Source: Castanea sativa
Taxonomy: Eukaryota > Streptophyta > Magnoliopsida > Fagales > Fagaceae
Reading direction: 5' to 3'
NCBI RefSeq assembly: GCF_040712315.1
Contig: NC_134013.1
Location: 86,620,001 to 86,684,000, forward strand
Length of the DNA stretch: 64,000 nt
Shown: in pieces, positions 1-10,694 of the stretch
Numbering within the stretch: position 1 is the stretch's first letter
Layout: each line of letters begins with the position of its first letter
Program-made: the position numbers and the translations under genes
Notes under the pieces: generated by a model
Told to the model about the DNA's origin: nothing
The model's database searches: none
Seen by the model: the letters and a program-made list of their open reading frames with translations, nothing else

Positions 1-405
1 GATGATAAATGGGACATCAGATACATAAGAGAGACCCTCGTAGTCATGGCCACCACTGCGGATTCTAATCTGAATGCCATTTTGCTTGGCGCAAATAACT
101 GCGGCTTGGACATGGGATTCGTTTGTTGGAGTCACGATCATGACTGGTTTTGGTGTGTAAGAGGCATTGAACCTGGCATTTCGAATGTAGGCTCGTAGAA
201 CAGGTGTGTAGGCAGTGTTATTTAGAGCATAGACTATTTTGGGGACTGTGTTTGGTTGCTTTGTTTGGTTTGTTAAGCATTGGACAAAGGTGTCAAAATC
301 TGAATCTGAGGTTGCCCATGAGGCAGAGACATGAAGAAGAACAAGGCAAAGAAGAGGAAGCATTGGAGGCACAGAAAGATATGGCAATGGGCTTGGCTTT
401 CCCAT
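1..405 (-). CDS. Berberine bridge enzyme-like FAD-linked oxidase, 5' end only
   Basis: From the ATG at 405 down to base 1 there are 135 open codons, and the gene continues past the window edge. Residues about 15-33 form a hydrophobic signal peptide ending near SASWA, so the enzyme is probably secreted or vacuolar. The mature start (FDTFVQCL) and the later stretch PKPVMIVTPTNESHVQAAV are typical of plant BBE-like proteins. The motif RIRSGGHDYEGLSYVS at the left edge contains the His that, in this family, binds FAD covalently through the 8-alpha position. Family members oxidise alkaloids, monolignols or oligosaccharides; the substrate cannot be told from this part. These genes are often intronless, which fits. 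An overlapping open frame at 273-581 on the same strand has no family features. Confident about the family, not the subgroup. Confidence 0.93.
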   Translation of the reverse strand, partial: MGKPSPLPYLSVPPMLPLLCLVLLHVSASWATSDSDFDTFVQCLTNQTKQPNTVPKIVYALNNTAYTPVLRAYIRNARFNASYTPKPVMIVTPTNESHVQAAVICAKQNGIQIRIRSGGHDYEGLSYVSDVPFII

Positions 406-453
406 TTGCGATTGTTTATCTGTTTTTGGTTTGAAAAATGAGTACTTATGCTG

Positions 454-465
454 CTATATATATAG
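454..465 (-). promoter_or_regulatory. Probable TATA box of the BBE-like gene
   Basis: CTATATATATAG lies about 50 bases upstream of the ATG at 405, a normal distance for a plant TATA box with a short leader. The motif is palindromic, so its strand is assigned only from the neighbouring gene. Confidence 0.55.
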
Positions 466-2143
466 GAATTATGTCTCGAAGAAAAAAAAAAAAAAAAAGA
501 GTTGGTATGGATTTTAAAAAAGAGAAATGCTTGAAAAATTAGGATACATTTAATACGCTCGGTTTGTTTTGATATTAACATTAAAAAAAAACATTTTCTA
601 TAAAATTATTTTATTTTTTTATATTTGGCAGCAACCTTAAAATGAGTTGTAAATTTATTTTCTTACTTCCCTTATTTAGCTTGACATGAGATAAAATTGT
701 TTTCCAAAAAATCATAGTAGAAAATAACTTTGTAATGGATTAAATAAGGGAAGTTAATAGATAGTTTTCATTTGAACCTTTTTTTTTCCCAATACTACTA
801 AACACTTGAAAACATGAAAAATTATCTTCACATAATCCTTATTATTGGAAATAAAAGGTAATGTAATGGAGTAACAATTTCTATTAATAAATTTTGTTGT
901 GAAATAGGAATAAAACCACATCTGTATTTTTGGAAACATACTAATTTTATAATATAATTATTATGCATGTAGAGACTATTTGTATTTTTAGAAATATAAT
1001 AATTTCTAAATTTATTACATGTATAAAGGAAAAGTTGGATTAATCTGGTATAACTCTAAGCAATATTACACTACTTAATAATTTTTTATTGGATTAATAT
1101 TTCAAAAATATTATCATTGGATTATATATTCTCTATGTTCGTAACACACATATCAAGTTTCATGCCAATTGGATGCTAGTTACTCTTTGATCTAGAAACT
1201 CATCTTTTATGCACAATTTTAAATACAAAAACTTGAAAATTTGATTGATGACATGATTATATATGTCAGATCATCTTGAAGTTTTGCAAACATGTAGAGT
1301 ATGAGAAGAAAATTTCTCAACATATGTAATAACTTTAGAAATTATTATATTTCCAAAAACATAAACTACCTCTATATGTATAATAATTACAAAATTAATA
1401 TGTTTCATAAATATATATGGGTATGTAGTTTTAGAGATTCATTTCTCCCCCTCTCCCCGTATGTGTGTGTTAAAAATACTTAATATTATCAACAACAACA
1501 ACAAAAAAGATGCATTTCCCTTTAAAGAGCAGTTATTCATAATAAATAACCATTCCATACAACAAAAAAGAGGAATGATAGGGACAAAAAAAAATGTTAT
1601 AACAATTTTACAACATTTCTAAATTAGCATGCTAACTCGCACTTGGCCCCACCATAATCTTCAATTTAAATGTTTGATATATTAATTTGAAAATGTTGTG
1701 AATTTTTGTTGTGTCCATAGCATTACAATATTACTCATAAAAACTCAATCAAACAACCAAATAGCTATTCCACATTAAATAAAAATAAATAAAAAATAAA
1801 CCTATTCCACATAAATAAGCATTTATTTACCGGATTTGTTACAACATACCAAACATACTTTAGATTTTCTTCCCTTTTGAAACCTACCTAACTTGGCACC
1901 GGAAAGTTCAATGGAATATATTGGGAGGAAAAAAAACCAAAAACAAAAATAAAGAATGAAAGAAAGAAAAGGGATAGAATAACGAGTTAAGTAGGAAAGG
2001 TTGGAGTCTGAAGAACCAACTGATTGTAAATTTGTAACGTTAGGATCGGATTAAAACGGCAGAATTAGTAGTACTAGGATCATCCATGACCTTCAAATGT
2101 CAACATGCCACGTGAGTGATTTTGGAGAGCAGTACAATGTGAG
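466..2143. other. Intergenic AT-rich stretch without a gene
   Basis: No open frame here resembles a protein. Bases 580-720 are similar to 12230-12360, a dispersed repeat of unknown type. Bases 1040-1300 resemble one arm of the MITE at 54960-55344. Poly-A and poly-T tracts are frequent. Confidence 0.6.
1040..1310. repeat. Fragment of a MITE related to 54960-55344
   Basis: The text from CTCTAAGCAATATTACAC through the region around TTTTGCAAACATG follows the same order as 55000-55240. The outer inverted ends are missing or eroded, so this is a decayed copy. Confidence 0.5.
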
Positions 2144-2421
2144 GGATTCAAATCCTCTAAATTTTGTAAGGTATTTTATTAATAGATTTTCTTAAATCCT
2201 AACTGCTCTTTTATGACTTAATGATCTAAATTTTGTCATATCAACATTCTACTAACAATAATCTTAATTGTTTTGTTTATAATATTATTTTATTAGTTTA
2301 AGAGTATTGTTAGTGAAATGCTAACATGGCAGAATCTAAACCCTTAAATCATAAAAGAGTAGTTGGGATTTGAGGAAATCTATTAGTAGAGTACCCTAGG
2401 AAATCTAGAGAATCTGAATCC
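2144..2421. mobile_element. MITE, copy 1 of a local pair
   Basis: The element begins GGATTCAAATCCTCTA and ends with its imperfect inverse. The inverted arms extend over more than 70 bases (AATAGATTTTCTTAAATCC on the left against its complement near 2365). No coding capacity. The next copy is only 60 bases downstream. Superfamily not assigned because no clear target duplication is seen. Confidence 0.65.
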
Positions 2422-2482
2422 ATGTATGAGCACTGTGGGCCAAAGAATTCACCACTAATTAAGGAGCTAAGTTATTTAGTCG

Positions 2483-2762
2483 AATCCAAATCCTCTAGAT
2501 TTCTTAGAGTACCCTATCAAATAGAGTTCCTTAAATCTTAACATTTCTTTAATGATTTAATATTCTAGATTTTGTCATGTCAGCATTCTACTAACAATAA
2601 TCTTAATTGTTTTGTTTGTAACATTATTTTATTATTTTAAGAGTATTGTTAGTAAAAGGCTAACATGACAGAATCTATACCCTTAAATCATTAAAAAAAA
2701 TTGTTAGAATTTAAAGAAATCTATTAGTAGAATAACCTAGGAAATCTAGAGAATATGAATCC
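2483..2762. mobile_element. MITE, copy 2 of the local pair
   Basis: Same family and orientation as 2144-2421, about 280 bases. The centre (CATTCTACTAACAATAATC) is nearly unchanged, while the arms carry several substitutions. Two tandem copies in the same direction suggest a local duplication or two insertions. Confidence 0.62.
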
Positions 2763-2884
2763 AAGATGTAACTTAACAATATTTAATTTAGGAGCTAATT
2801 GGTTTTTAGGAGAATTAAAGAGTTTATTAAGGTGGATCTCTTTCTTAATCAACCAAACTTTATATAAATAAAAAAAATGAACGC

Positions 2885-3625
2885 TGTGGGGCGTACAAGG
2901 ACCCAAGTGGGCATTTGGGCCCTTGGGCTCTAGCAAGGAGGGCCAATCTGTTCTTGGGCTAAGAACTTGTTAGTACTGCGGATCGGCCCATATGCCGAGG
3001 GTCCGAGGACACATCCGATGGTGAGTTTCTCCTCGGACAGACCCAAGAAAACTCGTAAATTCAGTACGAAGGCCAAGGCAGAATTCTGGAAAGACTGTTG
3101 GTTAAAAGGAGGAAACCCTTGTGTTTGAGAAACACCAAGAGCAAAGGCTGCCACCTCCACATTAAAGACTCTGCACCTACCTCCCTAGCCGCATTAATGG
3201 GGAAGTGACCCCTGAACAGTAAAGCTGAAACTTTTGGTCACTATTCAAAGGCACTAAGAAAAGAAATATCTAGAGGAGAGAGGATTTGAGCAACACGTGG
3301 ATAAAGCATCAGAAAATGAAGTATTTAAGAGGGGTGAAGGTAAAAGAAAGGAGGGGGTCTGCAACTAAGAAAAAAAAATTAAGAATTGTAATCTTTAAGA
3401 AAGGAAGAGAAATAATATAACAGTAGTCCTCGGCTCACGTCCGAGGAGGTCCATCAACAATTATCATTCAATATTTACCGGTGTTTGTACTTCTTAGCCT
3501 GTTGTCAAGTTCTCAGTACTTCTAATCTAGATTTCAAGTCCACACTCTACAAATTTTATTGTTTAAGGCTCATTAGGCCTGAGCCCATAAATTTCTTTGG
3601 GTCCAGGTGCAATTGTGCACTTACA
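2885..3625 (+). mobile_element. Solo LTR of the Tat-type Ty3/Gypsy family
   Basis: It starts TGTGGGGCGTACAAGGACCC and ends GTGCAATTGTGCACTTACA. Over its whole length it matches the LTRs at 14171-14930 and 24891-25649, with more substitutions. The flanks are AACGC (2880-2884) and AACAC (3626-3630), a 5-bp target duplication with one transition. No internal sequence remains, as expected after recombination between the two LTRs of a full element. The LTR contains the inverted motif CCTCGG..CCGAGG near 3427-3447. Confidence 0.88.
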
Positions 3626-3887
3626 AACACACTAGACAATATTTTATTTTCAAAGATCATATCGTTAAAAAAAAAAATTGAAGAAATTTAAATTTGAAAA
3701 CAAATCAAATTAATTTAAATTAAATTAAAAATTAGATATTAAACCAAATCAAGCCAGATTAAGAAAGTCACAAATTCAATTAAACTCCTTATTTATGAAA
3801 GATTATTTATTCATGAGAATCAAATCAAATAATGTAGGGAGAGTCACCAATTTCCTTGTTTATGAAAGATTATCTAATTAAAAGAAT

Positions 3888-5123
3888 GGGTAAATTACAA
3901 AGTTAGTTCTTATCCTTTACATCATATTTCAATTTGGTCTTTAACCCTTTAATTGTGTCAATTTTGTCCCTAACCTTTCAGCGTCATGTCATTTTGGTCT
4001 TTGTCGTTATCTCTTAGATGGAAAAGTCTGATATGTCAAATGTAATAAAAAAAATTATTTGCCACATCAACCGCCAACTGTACACCCACATCATATTAAT
4101 TTTTCTTTTCAAAGAAAAAAACTAAATTGTTGTTCTCACTTCTCACGTGAGATTGGGCTTGGGATAATATTTAAAATCACTCCTACTCTCACTCTCACTC
4201 TCATCTCTATGCCTAATCCCTAACTCTCTTGGCTAAAACAGGAATTGCAGACAGATGGCAATGGCGAGGTCAGGTGGCTGGGTTTTCTCTCCAGCCACAT
4301 CAATTGACTTTTGGAATTTTCTTTAATTTTTAATCTACCCATACTCTGTTTGTTAATTAGTTTACGCAAACTGTTTCCATTTTTGAGAAATGAGATAAAA
4401 AAAAATCCAACCAAAAAAAGAAAAATAAAACAAACAACAAAATCAAAGAACGCACCTATCTTTGAGTAATTGAGCAAACTCTTCTTTTATAATCTGGTGC
4501 ATGTATTTTATCGATTGGATTTTACATTGGGGTCCGCAAATTTTCAGCCATCTGGTACATGTAGTTTATGGACATGGATTGAATATGGTAATAATGATTT
4601 CGATGATATCATGTGGTCATTATCTTCTAGAGCACCAAAACAGTCGAACCTCCCATTCCCATATGCCTGAATATACAACTAGTAGATTGATAAATCTGTA
4701 TTTCTAACTTTTATACACGATCTCTATTATGACCACTGACAAAGAGGATAGAAAGTAGAAACCATAAACAATCACCCAAACCCCAAATGAAAATCCACCT
4801 TTTCAATACCCCCAAACCCAAATTCCAAATCAATAAACCTAAGATGAGCGTGAGAGTTATTAGGGACATAGATGAGCATGAGAACGAGTGAGAGGGATTT
4901 TAATTTTTTTATTATTTTGTTTGACATTTGGCATTTAGTGTGACAAGTAAATTAATTTTTTATTATTCTGTTTGACACATCAAACTTTTCCATCCAAGAA
5001 ATAACGGCAAAGACTAAAATGATACGACACTAAAAGGTTAAAGGTCAAATTGACACAATTGAAATATTATGGACTAAATTGAAATATGGTGTAAACGATA
5101 GGGACTAACTTTGTAATTTACCC
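3888..5123. mobile_element. Foldback MULE-type non-autonomous DNA transposon
   Basis: The outer ends are inverted repeats: GGGTAAATTACAAAGTTAG at the left and its complement at the right. The arms stay recognisable for roughly 250-330 bases, with a gap-containing inner part near 4170-4230 and 4845-4900. It is flanked by perfect 9-bp direct repeats, TAAAAGAAT, at 3879-3887 and 5124-5132. A 9-bp target duplication is characteristic of Mutator-like elements. The central 600 bases hold no recognisable protein; short open frames at 4220-4707 look accidental. Confidence 0.85.
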
Positions 5124-5132
5124 TAAAAGAAT

Positions 5133-6265
5133 TTAATCAAGTTTTAATCAAATAACCTCTATTAGGCACAGATATGGACAGAATGACCCTTTTGTATAAA
5201 CTTGGAATAAATAAATAAATCTAAGACTTTAGGAACAAAAATATAAACAATCCAAGACTTTAAGGATCAAAAATTATAATTCAAACTAGAAAGAGAGTAT
5301 TACACCACTCAACTTTTTTATGCGAATTTTGATAAATCTCTTATTAATTAAAATGACAAAATAATTAGAGATGAATAACCTTCTCAAATAAAAATCGTTT
5401 AAATTTTAAGTTCCTATTGCATAATAATTTTAAGTTTATATATTGAATAATAAATAATATCTAATTAGCATAAAATTCGATATTCGGTGTTAAAAACTTA
5501 GAGAACGTGAAATCTAAGAGTTAAAATTTTAAAATATTAATTCAATATAAAGAGTTGTATGTTTCACCATGGATTTTTTAAAATATTAATTCACTAAAAA
5601 GAGTTGTATGTTACACCATGCGTAACTTCATGCTAACCCATATACCGATACTCTGTAAAATACTTAACTTTAGTGACACTTTAAATTAAGAGTTCCTTTA
5701 TCTTCTCTTTTTTCTCAAAACAAAAATATACAAAAACAAAAATCAAAGAGCTCATTTATAATAAAAAATTTCATTATTCTTGTATTGTCATTTCGTACAT
5801 CTAAGAGCTCTTTATCAATTTAGTTACCCAACTCTTCCCAAGAAAGAAATATAAAAAAATTAGTTAACCAACACTAGTAATAGCTCTAAAGCACTTTAAT
5901 ACTGTAGTTTGCCAATCACTAAAACTTTTCAGTTAAACTTTTTATCACAAAATATCTCCAGGTAAAACTTTGCTTGCTAAAACTAACCATACAGATCACA
6001 TTATTAAGCAAAAAGAATAAAATTTCTTTGTACTGGTGCAAAAATATATTGACCAGATGCTGAAAGCACCGCAAAATCATAAACCGTTTCAACTGGCAAT
6101 ACAAATAAACACTATAATTCTACCTCAACTAGAAGACTAACAGACCATCTTCTCAACAATGAAAAAAAAAAACACTAACAGACCAGAATTGTGCGCGCAT
6201 TCAACATACAAATCTTCTCTCCATTATATAATCTGCAAAATCTATAATGAACTTTAAATTAGTGT
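5133..6265. other. Intergenic, 3' side of MRT4
   Basis: AT-rich sequence with no supported gene. A short direct repeat occurs at 5525-5620, where TATTAATTCA and AAAGAGTTGTATGTT appear twice about 55 bases apart. The last few hundred bases probably include the 3' UTR of the minus-strand MRT4 gene. Confidence 0.5.
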
Positions 6266-9200
6266 TTATGCAGATTCAACATCAGAATCCTCTGGCCTCT
6301 CAATATATAGCTCAAATTCCTCGGGACTCCATCTACATATCAAGTGAAGCCGGAAGGTAGCCATCTGGGTTCCCAACAAACGCTGCAAACAAGAGAAAGG
6401 ATATCACATTATCAGTTTCATCAACAACCAAAAAAAAAATTTAATATGAATAAATAGAAACAATCCATATTAATATTTATTATTGGTAAGTCACACATGC
6501 ACCAATAGGTCTTGAACCCAAGACCTTTTCCTCCACCCCATTCGTTGTGGAGAGGAAATGTCATTTGAACTAGAGGTCATTTACTTTCTAATCAAGCAAA
6601 AAAAAAAACACTAACCAGTATACGAGCCGACTCAGGAGACAAAGGCTTTCCCTCTTCACAAACAACAAAGTCAGAAAGAAGCTCCACAACACCTGCACAC
6701 CATAAAAAAAATAAATGATGTAAGCCTAAACATATGATACATGCATACAAGGTACAGAAAGCAGAAGAGAGCAATTACGAACCTTTGTTCAACCGAACAG
6801 GCATCCCTTGCTTCCGTAGAAAGGGCTCCATCTCATGTGTAAATTGCTCCAAAGGACCTTCCTTGAGCTCCACCTGAGAAATCCAAAGTAAATTTCAATT
6901 TATGATGAACAATATATGAGATATATCAACATCATAAGTCATAAATGATAGGTAACATATGGCTTTTGCCAGCTCATAGGCTTAAAATAACCAAAATGCA
7001 TGACTTCCAAACATAAGATTGTAACATTTTTTATTGGTAAGTTACAAACAAACCCAGTGGGTCTCAAACCCACGACCTCACCCCCCCCCCCTCCCCCCCC
7101 CAATCCCATTATTACGGGAGGAGGGAGCACCAGTGGCAGTTCATTGTAGCATTTTTGTGAACATAGAACTATAGCATTTGGCCTGCAGAGAACAACTGAG
7201 TGCAAAAATTACGTGCTGACGAGAACAAATTCTAAATCTTTAGGTCACAACAAAACATGGCGAACGGATAATAGAAAAAGTTACTACAAACCTTTTCTGT
7301 TGCAGTACTTCCTGTCCTCGCAAAGTCATATTCCTCATATTCATTAAATAACCTACAAAAAGATTTTGAAAGAAGCATAAAGATAGAATTAGGAAGAGAA
7401 AATGGAACACTTGGGCAGGCTAAATATTGTGCAATAGAAGGCATGGCTACATCAAGATAGTCCAGTACAAAGGAAAATACAAGAAGTTTAATCATTTGGA
7501 CATAACTTCAAAATGCAAGTACAATAAATAATTTGACATGTACATTTTCTTAAGAAGAGGGGGGGGGGGGGGGGGGTTGATAGGACTAAAGATCTACATC
7601 AGTAACTTTAAGCATTCACCATTACAATTCTCCAAAGGCAATAAACCCTTGATATGAAACAGGCTTATATATATATATATATATATTCACCATTTTTTTT
7701 CAAAAAACTATCAGGTACTAGCATAACCTGCCTCTTTTCCAACAAACTATGGATCAACATGAAAGACTCTCAAAATTTATTTTTCCCTTCTTTTTCCTTG
7801 CACATGCATGTGTTGTATGTGAGTGAAAAAGAGGGAGGTTACATTTTATAGATTCCATATATCTCTATTTCAAACACTCCTTTCTAAAAAGACCCATTTC
7901 AGCATATCCACCTTTTAATAACTCCCAAATGTTCGACCGTATTTCTTTATATTTTTCATCAAACTTAAAACAGTCCATCTAAAGCTCTTTTCAGTTCTGG
8001 TGAAGGGAGGAGAGAAGAAAAGAAACAGAAATTTTGAGTTTTATAGTGAAAATTCTAACACAGGGCTCCAAACCCCAATTCTCTGTCCTTTTATCATCTT
8101 TCCTTAGCAAACAATGGGAGCTTATGGTTCAGAACGTTAAATCCTCTGAAGCTTACCTTTCAATATCTTCTTTTGGCATATTGGTAAAACATAGCCCAGT
8201 ATTTCCATGCAGAAGCTAAGACAAAAATTAAACAAAGGAAGCATAAGACAAAATATAAATATAAGATTTTTTTGATAAATAAAACAGTGTTATACAATAT
8301 ATCAATATAAGATAAAAAGAGCATTATGAGTTACTGACCGCATTAATGAGGGAACACTTACCTTCGAAACTTTATATATGTTAGGCCTAATCTCATCAGC
8401 AGCAGATCGTCCTAGAGCAACCTGCATGACTTTGTTCGAACCCAAGAAAAATCTGACAAAATAATACCAAAGCACTTGTCATTGTATGTTCTTATTTTCT
8501 GTAGTATCCATAGGTCAAAAACCAAATAGAACACAATCATGTACTCCAACTTAAGAACATCTCCTAATTAGGTTGTACTAAAGTTCCTTAAAACTGAATC
8601 ACATCATGTTTACTATTTCAATTTAGCACCCAGATTGATACTGAATAAACATAGAAACCAAAACACATTTTGGATTTTGCCAATGAACCTGGTTCAAGTG
8701 ACAACTCTTCCTCTCAAGTCTCGTGCCAGTTTAGAAAAATCACATGCATCTGGGGTGAGTGTGTAACTTACCAAATCAAGTACATTCAACCAATATCAAA
8801 AGCTCAATCAAGTACTTCCACACAATTGAACTGAAAAAAGTGTCACTCAGCATTCCAAATGCACAAATATCCAACCACACCATACACCCTTTTATCACAA
8901 AAATCAGTGATAAACAGCAGCACTATACAACACTCCATAACTTTTTATTGAATTAAGTGTTTTGACAAATCAACCGTTGGATTACATTATCTACTTATTG
9001 TACCCTCCATACTTTCAAAATATCGACCAATTGCTATCTCGTCATAAAACATTTAAATTTCAAGTTTTTTTATAAAAAAAATAAAACTAAAATTATACAC
9101 AAACGAGCTACATGGTGTGCAAATTCATCATAACCCATATATATAAACCAAATTCAGGACAAGAATTTAACCTCTTTTCCTTCAAATCTAAACAATTGGC

Positions 9201-9656
9201 ACCTCTTGTAAGACCAAAATGGATGGATTAGGTAATGGGTTCAAACCAAACTTACTAGTCAAAATAAAAAACAAAAACAGAAAAGTAAATGCAAGCAGAG
9301 TCTTTGTACAAACAATCCAAAGCTAAACCCCCCCCCCCCCACACACAAACACAATGAATTATTACCTGCTTGAAGACTTAAGGCGCTCTCTAAACTCCTT
9401 GAACTTGAGGTTCCTCATGTTTTCGAAAGAAAACACGTAAGCCCAGCTGTAAGTCTCTGCAGCATCTCTTATCGCATTCACTATCGCTTCTTTGTGTCCC
9501 CTGCCTTTCTTCCTCGTCTTCGAAAGAGTCACTAAGTTTTTTTGTATTGATAAGAGTTTAGTTTTGCTGAAAACAGAGAGAGAAAAAAACAGAGCAGAAA
9601 GAGAGAGAGAGAGAGAGAGAGAACCAACCTGGTCTATCACGCTTCGACTTCGGCAT
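6266..9656 (-). CDS. MRT4: Ribosome assembly factor MRT4 (mRNA turnover protein 4 homologue), complete, eight exons
   Basis: Exons on the minus strand: 9656-9629, 9531-9366, 8452-8362, 8215-8157, 7352-7292, 6873-6783, 6692-6616 and 6382-6266. Every junction is GT-AG and all phases agree, giving 690 bases or 229 residues, close to the roughly 235 expected. The product starts MPKSKRDRP and contains VYVFSFENMRNLKFKEFR-like text, then FFLGSNKVMQVALGRSA, DFARTGS and FVVCEEGKPLSPESA. These are hallmarks of the uL10-related nucleolar factor that holds the P0 site on pre-60S particles until P0 replaces it. The C-terminus ends in an acidic tail (PEDSDVESA). A frame open from 9766 reads through intron 1 by chance; the short first exon with MPKSK is preferred because it matches the family start. 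It appears intact and functional. Confidence 0.95.
6476..6598 (-). mobile_element. SINE-like repeat in an MRT4 intron
   Basis: Read on the minus strand it carries a B-box-like GGTTCAAGACC and ends with TGACTTACCAATAA. A related sequence lies in another intron at 7031-7145. The shared 3' text and the Pol III-like box suggest a tRNA-derived SINE, but no target duplication was established. Confidence 0.5.
7031..7145 (-). mobile_element. Second SINE-like repeat in an MRT4 intron
   Basis: It shares the minus-strand end TAACTTACCAATAA and a GGTTTGAGACCCA box with the copy at 6476-6598. The middle is a long C-rich tract on the plus strand, probably an unstable homopolymer. Confidence 0.45.
8885..9125. 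repeat. MITE-like fragment in an MRT4 intron
   Basis: The text CAAATCAACCGTTGGATTACAT is the inverse of sequence in the right part of the MITE at 54960-55344, and neighbouring bases match loosely. Ends are not defined. Confidence 0.35.
9596..9622. repeat. GA microsatellite in MRT4 intron 1
   Basis: About 13 GA units lie directly inside the donor of intron 1, so the minus-strand transcript has a CU-rich tract there. Confidence 0.8.
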
Positions 9657-9778
9657 TTCTGTGTGGCGGCTACTTGTCTCTCGAGCTTTCTCAGGTTTTC
9701 AACTGCTAAAAACCTTTGTTTTCGTTTGTTTGAGGCTGGCTTTCTGTTTCTCACTTTTTTTTTCAAGTGCTTATGTCG

Positions 9779-9787
9779 CTAGGGTTT
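9779..9787 (-). promoter_or_regulatory. Telo-box in the MRT4 promoter or leader
   Basis: AAACCCTAG on the minus strand lies about 125 bases upstream of the ATG at 9656. Telo-boxes are common near the transcription start of plant ribosomal-protein and ribosome-biogenesis genes, which fits the role of MRT4. Confidence 0.6.
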
Positions 9788-9819
9788 GTTTTGTTGGTTA
9801 TAATTGTACGAATTGGAGC

Positions 9820-10115
9820 GGGGCGTCCGGGTTATAAATGACCCGGTTTAAATTTGGGGAGAAAATTCTCTTCACTCTTTTTTTTTTTTTAATTAAAGAA
9901 AAAAAATTATTTCTTTCTTTAATTCAATAATTGAGGAAGTAGATTTGAATAATAGATATCTCTTTTTTAAATTCGATAGTTGGGAGAGGGAGATTTGAAC
10001 CATAGTGGAGCATTCAAGTTATAAATAACCCTGTTTAGATCTGAGGAGACAATTCTCTTTCACTTTTTTTTTTCTTCTTAATTCGGTACTTGGGCGAGGA
10101 GGATATGAATCATGG
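9820..10115. repeat. Imperfect direct repeat of about 190 bases upstream of MRT4
   Basis: GGTTATAAATGACCCGG...GAGAAAATTCTCTTC at 9828-9872 recurs as AGTTATAAATAACCCTG...GAGACAATTCTCTTTC near 10017-10060. Both are followed by T-rich sequence and AATTC..TTG..GAAG/GGAG text. It lies between MRT4 and the Copia remnant; function unknown. Confidence 0.6.
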
Positions 10116-10562
10116 ATGTCACATTTAGAAACATCAAAAGTTACCAACCAGTTAAGGACTAGATGTACAAGGCACTTGGCAAAAAAGACAATCATCTTCT
10201 AAACATTAATTTAGAGGATTTTAATTCTAATTAATTCTAAAGTTTATTCACAACTTATTGAGGTATTTGATTGCCAACGGTACAATATAATTTTTAAATG
10301 AGTAAATTGTAAGGGTCATATTTGCAAATTGGCATATTTTGAGACAAAATGCATTTCATATGTAATTGAGTCTTAATCTATAGCATGTTTAAGAAGACCG
10401 CAAAGATTGTTATCAAGTGGTATAATTGAAGACACGAGAATGCTCAAGAAAAACTGTACATGCTGGTCTCCCTTAATACCTATCGATCTATCAAGATTTA
10501 ATAAACCTTGATACCTAGCTCGACACCTCTCAATCTATTGAGCTTGGGAAAAACTGAACATT

Positions 10563-10694
10563 ATAGGGGGTGTTTGGTAGAATAGTTTGAGATGAGATTT
10601 TTGTAGTTTTTTGAAATACATGTGGGTAAAAAAGTGTGTAATGTTGTTTAAAATGTAAAAATGTGAGTTTGAAATATTAAACCAAACAGGCCTT
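10563..10694. mobile_element. Short hAT-like MITE
   Basis: It begins GGGGTGTTTGGTAGAATAG and ends AAACCAAACAGGCC, an inverted pair. Elements with the same GGTnTGTTTGG ends occur at 61031-61679 and 63647-63848. The target duplication is unclear. Confidence 0.5.

Noticed and set aside
9362..9766. A 134-residue protein read from 9766 on the minus strand
   Set aside because: It reads through intron 1 of MRT4, including the CU-rich tract. The spliced start at 9656 gives the family N-terminus.
9492..9782. Plus-strand open frame of 96 codons
   Set aside because: It is the complement of MRT4 exons 1-2 and intron 1, rich in RE repeats from the GA tract.
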